A stretch of DNA of 64,000 nt from Anisodus tanguticus (Eukaryota > Streptophyta > Magnoliopsida > Solanales > Solanaceae): contig CM067561.1 of the NCBI GenBank assembly GCA_034509755.1, forward strand, positions 7,134,646 to 7,198,645, given 5' to 3'. A program made the translations under genes and the position numbers. The first letter of the stretch is position 1. Every line of letters begins with the position of its first letter. The notes beneath the pieces are model-generated. The model did no database searches. It was not told the DNA's origin and was given only the letters and a program-made list of their open reading frames with translations. This document shows positions 55,370 to 64,000 of the stretch, one piece after another.

Positions 55370-58009
55370 TCTCATTATTATTATTATTATTCGCATTTTT
55401 TATTGTCATTCCTGTTCTACTTTAAGGGTCATGATCTGTGGTGATTAAGGTCTAAATATGTGGTTATATTCTTGATTCTGTTACCTGTTTGAGATCCAAT
55501 GCTAAGTAGAAATAAAGTTTGGTCTCTTTGTAGATTTAGATATATGTCAACTTGTTTGCATATTTTCTTTGTGATCAAATGAGTAAGTGTTATGATAAGT
55601 CGGGTTTAAATTCTTACTTTCCTGTTTATAAATCTGCAGGCCTGAGTTCAGGGTAGTAAAATGGGATAAAGAGTTTTGTGTGTGTATGTGTTGATTTCTG
55701 GACATTATGTAATATTGTTGGATCCAGAATCTCTAAATAGGTTTATACTGCTGAGTCCTTTATTTTACTCTTAGGTCATAATTCCCCTATCAAGATGCTT
55801 AAAATATGTCTGTGCTAATGCTTTCTACTTGTTTAGGTCAGACCGTGTCATGTTGGTTTGCTATCTGTCTGTCCTTTGTGATCAACTCATATATGTTGGT
55901 CATATGATAAGGATCTAGGAATATGTGTATTTTCTCTATTGCATTGATTTGTCGTGGATGTAAAAGGATAGTGAAGAGCCTTAGCTTTGAACCATGTTAG
56001 TATGTTGTAAGTCTGTATGCATAAGCTTGAGCTAAGTAATAAAAATGGAATATGCATGCCTTGCTATTTACTATGACTGAACTGCTGTAATAAGTATCTC
56101 AGTTACTAGGTTGCTTCTTTATCCTTAAAATACCATGTTTGATCTGCTACCTAGGTGCCCTGTTGTCTGTATTTTTTTATATGCCAGAATGATAGAGTAA
56201 CATCCCTAATGGTTTGAAAGATCTTCTGAGTCACTGGGACACATTTGCCTTAACTAACTGGTCATATGTGTTCAGTTAGCATAAACAGTTTTTTGTTGTC
56301 TAGAGAAGTTAGGCTATTTGACTGATTCTGTGTTTCTCATGCCCAATGTGACTTGTTAATTAGCCATGAAGTACCCATTAGTTTCAGTGTCATTAAATCC
56401 AATAATGCAGTGGATACAAGAGTTTATATACTTAGTTTAGCCTTTGATTGACTCTGGATACTTGAAATGTGGTTTTTAAAATGGCTATTTATGCATTTTC
56501 AAACTTTTCTATCTCCTTTGAATTGACCACATATCTGATTTTTCCTGAATATCAAAGCATGCCCATATTAGCACGAAACACCCTTCATGTCCATACTGAT
56601 CATATATCCACTGAATTAGCTGCATTTACTTGGTTTGAAATTCATAAACATTTTCCTTTCTTCTGGAATGTGATACCCATCAATTGTTTGTTGTTCTTTT
56701 TCCTCTATTTCCTTATGTTTTCTATGAGATATTCAAAATGATATACCTTTAAAGTATATAAGATATAGAGAACTAGACATATATCTGGCATATATCAAAT
56801 GTATATCCTTGTGTATATCACTCTCTGCTTGGTCAGTAAATGTCTGGTGGGCCTGGCCCATTTTGCTTTCCTGTTCGCCTACACTGCATTGCTGTAACCA
56901 TTGGGCTCGGCCCACAGACTTTTCACTTGTTTCCCTTTCTGCTTTCATGATTCAAATCGGTTCAGGCCCAACAATATATTATTCTTCACGAATTATTTGT
57001 TTACATTTTCTTATATATATTTCCACGCTCCATATACTAATCCTTTTCTTTTCTTTATTTACTTGAAATACATCGGGAGCTACGAAGAGTTTCATTATGA
57101 GACTCATCATGATCATTGTCAAACGAAGACCCGCATCCACATTCCTTGCATTCTCCAACCTCGGGATTTCAAAAACAAATAGGGCTAGATGACATCGTCA
57201 TCCGCCTTAGTTCCCTTTTATTATTACTCTTTAATTTCGTTATTTCTATTTTTTGGGCATGTAATAATTATTTAATCTTTGTGTGATTGTTTGGATATTT
57301 AGAATAATTAGGCTATGACTTAATTAATAGGGTTGTCTAAAACTAGAAACCCGTCGCTAGCTTATTTACTTGTAGGCTTGGTTAGTGCAAACTTAGAAAT
57401 CCTCCGCTAGTTTATTTATTTTTAGGCTCGTCATGCATATTCAAAATTTTCAAAAAAAACAACTCTGATCATCTTCTATTCACCCTTGTTTTATCATACA
57501 AATAAGTTTTTTCTTTTTCTTAATTTGCAACTCAACGATTTCCAAAAAGTTTGCTTCTTTGGCATTATAAATAATTCATTTTTCTCCTTGCTATTAATTG
57601 TTACAAATGCATATTTTTTCAACTTTACATGTATTTTTCTTTAATATCATAAAAATGCATACTTTTACAAAATGCATCCTTTACTAAATATTTTGTAAAT
57701 ATCTTTTTAACTTTATATACTTTTAAACATGCATTTTTCTTAGCAATAATTAACCTGAGTTTGATCGGATAACCGCAAGTTAGCGGATCCTAAAGGATGC
57801 CTAACCCATTTCCTTTAGGATAATAAAGAACCCTTACTAAGAATCTCATTAGTTTCGCAGACCATAAAATCCGAGTTACATTACAGCATTAGTTAATATT
57901 TAGGTGTCCTAATTCACCATAAAATAATTAGGTGGCGACTCCTTAATCCAATCCAGAAATCACCAATGTGTTGCACTCCACTTTGACCGCATGGTTAAAA
58001 TAGACAGCA
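55236..58009 (+). repeat. 5' LTR of the Ogre-type element
   Basis: 2.77 kb from TGTTGACACCCAATTTTGTC to GACAGCA. A TA microsatellite lies at 55332-55363. Near the end it carries GGATGCCTAACCC and GGTGGCGACTCC words that also occur, reversed, at 26700-26900. No host gene is seen in it. Confidence 0.82.
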
Positions 58010-58027
58010 TGGCGACTCCACTGGGGA
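58010..58027 (+). promoter_or_regulatory. Primer-binding site of the Ogre-type element
   Basis: TGGCGACTCCACTGGGGA directly follows the LTR end CA. It matches the 3' end complement of a plant Arg tRNA with perhaps one change, the site used by Ogre elements. Confidence 0.75.
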
Positions 58028-58636
58028 AGTTCAGGTTCTTAACCATAGTAAATTCAAGTTAATTATTATTGCGCTTTACTTTTGCTCTTTATTTGATTTA
58101 ATGCTTTGATTTGTTTCCTTTGTGAAATTTTGCATGCATAACTGCTTTAATTGCTATATTCTTTTACTGCTTTCCTTAAATTGGCATTCCTCTCATATTT
58201 CTTCCACTATGGAAAATTGACACTATCACACATTACACGCGAGGTGTGTTTTGCGCACCCGCAATTTTTTTTTTCATTTTACCAAATTTTAGGAGAGTTG
58301 GCGTATGCGCGGAGTGTCCGGACCATCCGGTGGCCGCGTAGCCTTCTCACTCGAGTAGTCCGCTCGGGAACCTTGAGTCTAGTTAGCCAAATCTTCGAAA
58401 ATTTAGGATAGAGCTATACCACTCTTTATTTAAGTCATGCATGCATACACCTTAGGTGGGTCGATCCTTGACATCGACTCCACAATTAAGAAATCCACCA
58501 AATTGTCGACGGGTCTCACGACCCAGCGACCACTCAACATATTATGCGTAGCAGGATAATGATAGACGGATCCAAGCCTAAACATTATGCCAAAATTGGA
58601 AAATACATATTCATTTTTTGTATATTTGTGTTATAG
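58028..58636 (+). other. Leader of the Ogre-type element
   Basis: Noncoding between primer-binding site and ORF1; contains a GC-rich segment at 58300-58380. Nothing else seen. Confidence 0.4.
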
Positions 58637-59873
58637 ATGGAGTCTGTGCTGCAAGTCAGGATGGTGAGTGGGATTTCGTATAAACTGAAAATATGGTGGA
58701 CAAACTTTGACCTTGGCAGCCAGATGGCAATTAAGAGGAGATTGGGTTGCCTCATTTCATTGTTTGACATCTTCCCCGATCAGCATTTAGTCAGAGCACT
58801 AATTTATTTTTGGGATCCAGATCGAGTTGTCTTTAAATTCAGAGATTTTGAAATGACTTCTACTTTGGAAGAAATCAACTATTTCACCAACTTAATCTAC
58901 CAAGGTAGAGGACAAATTATCCCGCACGGTCAATCCGGAAAGAAATTTCTCCGCTACTTGGGGCTGAAGAACACTAAGGAACTTCGTTGCTTTGAAAACA
59001 ACTGGGTCTCTTTGGATTATCTTTATGAGAGATACGGTTGTCGAGATGGTTATAGCTATTCAAAAATGAATTCCCTTGCACTGTCGACCATTGGCAGACC
59101 AAACGTCCTATTGCATTTACTGTCGTTGTACTAGGGACTTTGATATTCCCACTTGAGCATGGAAAGATCAGTACTCGCATATGTTCCGTAGCACGAGCAC
59201 TTTTCGAAGGAGTAGACGGCTCACAACTCACTTTGGCCCCTATGATTTAGCGGAGTTATTTCGGGCCCTAGGGAAATGTAAAAGAGGTGAAACAAGTTTC
59301 TTCGAAGGCTGCAACCTTATTCTGGAGATATGGGCGATGGAACACTTTTATCAGCGCCCGAATATGGTAGACATATGCTTCAGCGAGTCAAACAAAATTG
59401 TCAGCTTTTACGACAGGACAAAATGGTTTGTGTCGCCAGTCGGCATCAATGATTGGTATGAGTTTTTGGCATCCCGCACTGGTGATCAGATCCAATGGAA
59501 ATACCCGCTGCTCCAGAACACCAAGAAAGCCTATACAAGATGCAAAAGGCTTTATTATATTGAGATTATCGGGTTGAAAGGCCTCCAATCATACGCTCCA
59601 CTCCGCGTACTCCGACAGTTTGGACAAAAGCAAATAATCCCCCTCTAAGCAAATATGAGGGTTTCTGAAGTTCAATTCGGGTCGAGTTTCATTATCCCTA
59701 GAGCTAGGAAAATCCTCGATGAATGGAACGACATCGACACAATGGATATTGGAGATAGTCAGGCAGGAGGTACCCCCGAATATCACGCGTGGCTACGAGA
59801 AGATCGCGGTAATACAGACCCAGTCCTGAAGGCGAACAAGGTTTTGAAGATATTGTCACAACAATTTGGGTAA
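58637..59873 (+). pseudogene. ORF1 of the Ogre-type element
   Basis: Starts at ATG 58637 (MESVLQVRMVSGISYKLKIW). 58637-59134 has WWTNFDLGSQ, ALIYFWDPDRVVFKF and MTSTLEEI. A frameshift follows at about 59130; 59181-59648 continues with LAELFRALGKCKRGE, FFEGCNLILEIWAMEHFY and a Trp/Tyr-rich end, and GTPEYHAWL lies near 59770. This matches the plant DUF7745-type domain found upstream of gag in Ogre/Tat elements. Its role is unknown. One frameshift and two stops break it. Confidence 0.65.
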
Positions 59874-60431
59874 GAAATTTTTGGCTCAGAGGCACAGTCG
59901 TTACCCCTGAAATGTGGCATCAAATGCAAAACATAATGCAGTACCTAGAAGACGCAGGAGTCGGACCTAGCAGGATCAGGGTTTCATCTTCATCTTTGTG
60001 ATCAAGAGCGAGATTTGAAACTTGGTCATAAGAATATCTTATGTTGTCATCTTTATTATTGTATGCATTATTATTACGGTAAAATTCAACCGTTATTTCC
60101 AACAAAAGGCATCACAATTACCGGCTTGGATCAATTTATCATTATCTCGCATATTTGGCGTTTAGGCCCACCTCTGGCATAAGAGAGGCCCCATGCATAT
60201 TAGGATGCACATTTAATGTCCATACAATCTGTTTGCTACATGTTTACTGCTTCCCACTCTGTACATATTATTTAAAGAAATAATTACTCGTCTTGTACTA
60301 ACTTATGTTTGCTTCATTTTTGAAGAAGGTTATTTTTTGCCTGATTTATTTCCCCAAAAGTTGATTCGTGTTGACTAAAACTGGCGGAACACCCCTACTT
60401 CACGAGATCAAAGGCACAATCATCTAACAAA
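59874..60431 (+). other. Spacer between ORF1 and gag
   Basis: About 560 bp with no long frame. This matches the noncoding gap often seen between ORF1 and gag in this group. Confidence 0.4.
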
Positions 60432-62673
60432 ATGACTGATTCAGGAGAATCCGAACAAACTGGCCTACGACTTGTCACTCTTCCGGGAGGTGAACCAAAG
60501 ACATCGGAAAAGAGAAACACTACCGTCCAGGATGAATACCTCGCCCAACTGTTGCAACAAATGTCAACCATGCAGATTGAGATCGAGCGGCTTCGAAATC
60601 TTACCAATGTTTCCATCAGCCTCAGTACTCTACTTCCCGAACAAGGGACAAGCGCAACTGCACCACAAACCTTTCCATCTCCTGAACCGCCATTTCCCCA
60701 GAACCTTCCCCGAAATCCCTTACTAAGAAAAACCAATCCTCAACACGTCAGCCCGCAATGCATTAATCCGCATCCTATCAACCCACAAGCCAGTCCACTA
60801 CAAAGACCACTACAAAATGACCCAGTATCCTTCATAACTCCATATGTGCCTCAAGCTCCACCTACCCAAACTACCCCACTTGTCCAAAATATCCCTCCCA
60901 CACAAAATTACCAGGCAACACAACAAATACCAATGGCACATATCGCTAACAAGCAGTATGTGCCACCAGGATATGCAACGGAAGCCCAACCTTCTACTTC
61001 CACCATACCAAACATACCTCCTCAGGAGATAGACCAATATGAAGAGACGGAAAGGCAAACAAGGATCAGAACCGATGAAAGTATGGCGAGAGAAATTCAT
61101 AGCCTAAAAGAAGCATTCAAGAACATCCAAACCAGCAAGGGGCATGAAGGACTCGAGTATGAAGATCTCTGCATACATCTCGACGTTCAATTTCCTGTCG
61201 GATATAAGGTGCCAAAATTTGACTTATTTGATGGAAAGGGAAATCCTCGCGCTCATTTAAGATCGTACTGTGACAAGCTGGTTGGGGTGGGTAAAGACCA
61301 GGCCATCATAATGAAGTTGTTCATAAGGAGTTTGACAGGAGAAACGCTCGACTGGTACACAAGTCAGGACCCGCGGAAATGGCATAACTGGGGCACAATG
61401 GCACAGGATTTTGTGGATAGGTTCAGGTTTAACACCGACACAGTCATGGATAGATTCTATTTAATGAAATTGGAGAAAAAAATCTATAGAGACCTTCAGA
61501 GAATATGCCATGAGGTGGAGGGTGGAAGTAGTAAAGGTTCAACCCCCGATGGCGGAAAGTGAGATGACCACTCTTTTTGTGCATTCTATGAAAGATGCGA
61601 CATACTATGAAAGAATGATAAGCGTCATAGGACGGAGTTTCTCTGAAGAGGTAAGGATGGGAGATTTCATAGAAGAGGGTATCAAAACAGGAAGAATCAC
61701 AAACTTAGCAGCATTGCAGGCAACGAGTAAGGCCATTCAGTCAGACTCATTTGGGGGAGCAATTAAGAAGAGGAGGGACGGAGCGTCACCTGTCATGATG
61801 GTCCAGGAACATAGGTCAAACCAAATGCCAACCTACCAAAGCCCATCATCCCAGCCTCCCTACTACAATCAAAACACCCAAAATCCTCAGCCCTCCTACT
61901 ATAGTCAAAGCACACAAAACCCTCAGCCTTATTATCAACACTCACCTACTCCCTACCCTGTCTATCATACCCAACCATTATATAGCCCACCACGAGCACC
62001 TACCTATCCAAATTCCCCACAGTATCAACCCACATATCCACCTCAACTACAAGCCCATCCACCAAATGCTTCCAGACCCCGTGCGAATTATGAAAGAAGG
62101 CCAGTCAAAACATATACACCTTTAGCCGAACCTCTAGCCCAGTTGTATGAAAGATTGAGGACCGCGGGAATACTCCAACCCATCCCAGGACATATCCCCA
62201 ATCCTATTCCCAGATGGTACGATGAAACTAAGCATTATGCATACCACTCTGGAATCACTGGACATGACACTGGGGTTTGCTTTGCCCTCAAAGACAAGAT
62301 CGAGGCATTGATCAAAGAAGGCATCATCCAACTGAAAGGACCTTCCCCTAATGTAAATAATAACCCTTTGCCAAATCATGACAATGCTAATGTAAACATG
62401 ATTACTGTTAATGAAGAACACAGTTTGGAAGGGACCATTGTGCCAGTCCGAAGAGAGGAAAAAATTGAATCATCGGCCTTTGTCACCCCTATAATTACAG
62501 TTCAAGTGAGGGCACCATTTGAGGTGGAAGTACTTCCTCCAAAATCATGGATAGTGACGCCGTCTTTTGATACCAAAACTGTTCCTTGGAGTTATTCGGT
62601 TGAGGAAAGAAGCTGGGGAAAAGAGAAACAAATTGTACAAGTTGTCGTCGCTGGTATGACAAGATCCGGGTGA
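60432..62673 (+). pseudogene. gag of the Ogre-type element, frameshifted
   Basis: Start at ATG 60432 (MTDSGESEQTGLRL). The Pro/Gln-rich N-terminal third is followed by the gag core at 61190-61480 (VPKFDLFDGKGNPRAHLRSY, ETLDWYTSQ, WGTMAQDFVDRF). At the A7 run 61476-61482 the frame shifts; the true path continues in 61510-62673 with REYAMRW, MAESEMTTLFV and a Tyr/Gln/Pro-rich tail. A zinc-knuckle-like segment HYAYHSGITGHDTGVC near 62235 has Tyr where the first Cys is expected. The ORF ends TRSG then TGA, probably from CGA. Confidence 0.78.
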
Positions 62674-62987
62674 TGTTATGCCCCTGCAGAAGTAGCGCGA
62701 GGAGCGCCAGGAAAGGAAGACAATCCAAAAAAGGCCGTAACAGAGACCGAAGTGGAAGAGTTCTAGAGGAAAATGCCAACCAAGGAATATTCTGTTGTAG
62801 AACAATTGAAGAAAACACCGGCTCAAATTTCTTTGCATCATTGTTGATGAATTCCGCGACCCACGGACGTGCCTTATTGGAAGTACTCAAAGAAGCTTAT
62901 GTTCCGAGAGAGACCACTGGCGAGAAACTCTTGGCCTTGGTCGGATAGATTTTAGAGGCTCATAAAGTCTCTTTTCAAGACAAAGAA
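62674..62987 (+). pseudogene. gag-protease linker of the Ogre-type element
   Basis: After the TGA the same frame continues with CYAPAEV and ETEVEEF, a TAG where homologous elements would be expected to have Trp (TGG), then EYSVVEQLKKTPAQIS. A frameshift near 62830 leads to LLMNSATHGRALLEVLKEAY. Both stops fit C-to-T changes on one or other strand. Confidence 0.6.
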
Positions 62988-63377
62988 TTGCCACCTGAGG
63001 GTTTGGGCCACAACAAAGTGTTGAACATAACAATAAAGTGTATGAACAAGTTCATTTCCAAGGTGTTGATTGATGGAGGCTCAGCCGTCAACATTTGTCC
63101 TATGGCAACTCTCCGAGCCCTGGGAATTAGCATTGGAAAGATTCGCGAAAGTCATGTGAGGGTTAAAGGTTTTGATGGAGCCCAAAGGAGCGTTATGGGA
63201 GAAATGGATTTGACATTGCAAGTAGGACCCGTAGAGTTCGTCGTGGAGTTCAAAGTGTTAGACATATCTACCGGCTATAACCTGCTAATGGGAAGACCTT
63301 GGATCCATATGGCTGGTGCAGTTCCTTATACCCTACACCAGAGCCGAAGTTTGTCTGGGATCATCACGAGGTCGTGA
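62988..63377 (+). pseudogene. Aspartic protease of the Ogre-type element
   Basis: The frame carries VLIDGGSAVNICPMATLRAL with DGGS at the active site, the usual form in this group, and later GYNLLMGRPWIHMAGAVPYT, the C-terminal ILG-like motif. A frameshift at 63340 joins it to the next region. Size and order fit a retropepsin, cutting the gag-pol product in the particle. Confidence 0.8.
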
Positions 63378-63955
63378 TACACGGAGAAGGGAGCAATTCA
63401 ATATGTATCGAAAGCCAAATCCCAGCTCTTGAAAGCGTAGATATATTGGATGGGTCTGTTTTCCGTATCAGAGAAATTACATGTGCCTCCAAAGCTGAAA
63501 AACTGAAATTACCCCGAGTTCTCACAATGGTGTCCCGGGAAATGTTGAAGAATGGATTTAAGCCCGGTCAAGGCCTCAGATTAAACTTAGAAGGTATAGT
63601 AGAACCGGTTCACTTACTCCGTAAAAAGGATACTTTTGGTCTCGGATACGAACCCACTCCTGAAAAAGTCTTGTCAATCAATCTCCGAAGGAAAAGAGAC
63701 ACTCCCCTGCCAAAGCCTGTTCCGCCTCTGAATCAGTCATTTGTCAAAGCATATGCTGCTCGAGAGTCAAAGGAAGATGATGCAGACAACCTCGTGGAAG
63801 GACTCAAAAGTCTTTTCATTGCGGGAGAAGAAATGGAATGCAATGTAATTCTTGATGATTTTGTTGAAGACCCAACCATTTGGGATGCAAAACATGGAGA
63901 TGTTTTGAAAAATTGGACATGTGCCCCAGCCCCGTTTCTCCGGGAAGCTTGGTAG
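63330..63955 (+). pseudogene. G-patch region and end of first Ogre polyprotein part
   Basis: After the frameshift the frame reads HHEVVIHGEGSNSI, then a G-patch motif (MLKNGFKPGQGLRLNLEG followed by FGLGYEP, about 63540-63660). A Lys/Arg and Pro-rich part and an acidic tail follow. It stops at TAG 63953; the +1 frame continues SLVEIALELYETMRF to the edge. In Ogre elements an intron separates this part from RT; GCTTG/GTAGAAATT at 63947 could be its donor, but a simple frameshift is equally possible. Confidence 0.65.
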
Positions 63956-64000
63956 AAATTGCCTTAGAACTTTATGAAACAATGCGATTCTGATTGAGGC

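Larger units (their letters stand above)
55236..64000 (+). mobile_element. Gypsy retrotransposon of Ogre/Tat type, 5' part
   Basis: LTR 55236-58009, Arg-tRNA-type primer-binding site at 58010, an extra ORF1 upstream of gag (58637-59870), gag (60432-62673), protease (62988-63377) and a G-patch region (63540-63670). An extra upstream ORF, multi-kilobase LTRs and the Arg-type site are known features of Ogre/Tat elements. RT, RNase H, integrase and the 3' LTR lie beyond the window. Its insertion splits the 3' LTR of element B after GTGAG, the expected 5-bp duplication. Confidence 0.85.

Noticed and set aside
56469..57182. Small frames inside the Ogre LTR (56469-57182)
   Set aside because: Short, hydrophobic, no family, and located in LTR noncoding sequence.
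1..64000. CRISPR arrays, operons and bacterial-type regulatory sites
   Set aside because: The window is plant nuclear DNA; no regular spacer-repeat array or operon structure is present.
1..64000. rRNA, tRNA or microRNA genes
   Set aside because: I saw no convincing cloverleaf, rRNA segment or microRNA-like foldback outside transposon LTR and leader hairpins.

Overview
This is plant nuclear DNA, most likely from a Solanaceae species. The evidence is intron-rich host genes, TS-type SINE tails ending in TTG repeats, and a phytochrome B start that reads like the Solanaceae protein. Most of the window is nested transposable elements. I support three host loci: a dirigent-like gene (16068-16592), an intact 16-coding-exon ATP-citrate lyase subunit B gene (33738-38568, 608 aa when spliced by eye), and a 5' fragment of a phytochrome B gene (48755-49075).

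Layout. 1-194 is host flank. 195-15959 is one Ty1-copia element (A, TSD TGACT). A hAT transposon sits just after its primer-binding site (1759-5227, 8-bp TSD GTTCAATG). A second, reversed copia element sits in its 3' LTR (C, 10763-15840, TSD GTTAC). The dirigent start codon lies about 100 bp beyond this nest, so its old upstream DNA is now on the far side at 1-189. A sister of C in the opposite orientation follows (D, 17385-22445, TSD TATTT), so the dirigent gene lies between inverted copies of one family. 22450-32800 is AT-rich intergenic DNA with SINE tails, a degenerate coiled-coil transposon ORF, a possible gypsy LTR piece and an RT-less copia fragment (E).

After the lyase gene comes an integrated pararetrovirus (40345-47525, minus strand) with 247-bp direct terminal repeats and a tRNA-Met primer-binding site. 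It encodes movement-protein-like, capsid-like and protease-like parts and a long C-terminal region, but I find no reverse transcriptase or RNase H. It is embedded in an older dispersed repeat. The phytochrome B fragment and a second member of the A family follow (B, 49262 onward). B lacks integrase and its 3' LTR is split by a gypsy element of Ogre/Tat type whose LTR starts at 55236. That element's ORF1, gag, protease and G-patch regions run to the window end.

Apart from the lyase and perhaps the dirigent gene, every long reading frame is retroelement, transposon or viral sequence with stops or frameshifts. The most unusual points are the pararetrovirus without polymerase, the dirigent gene cut from its upstream DNA and flanked by inverted copia copies, the phytochrome B fragment with a foreign 3' end, and a gag deletion shared by copia copies A and B. 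All coordinates and splice sites were read by eye.
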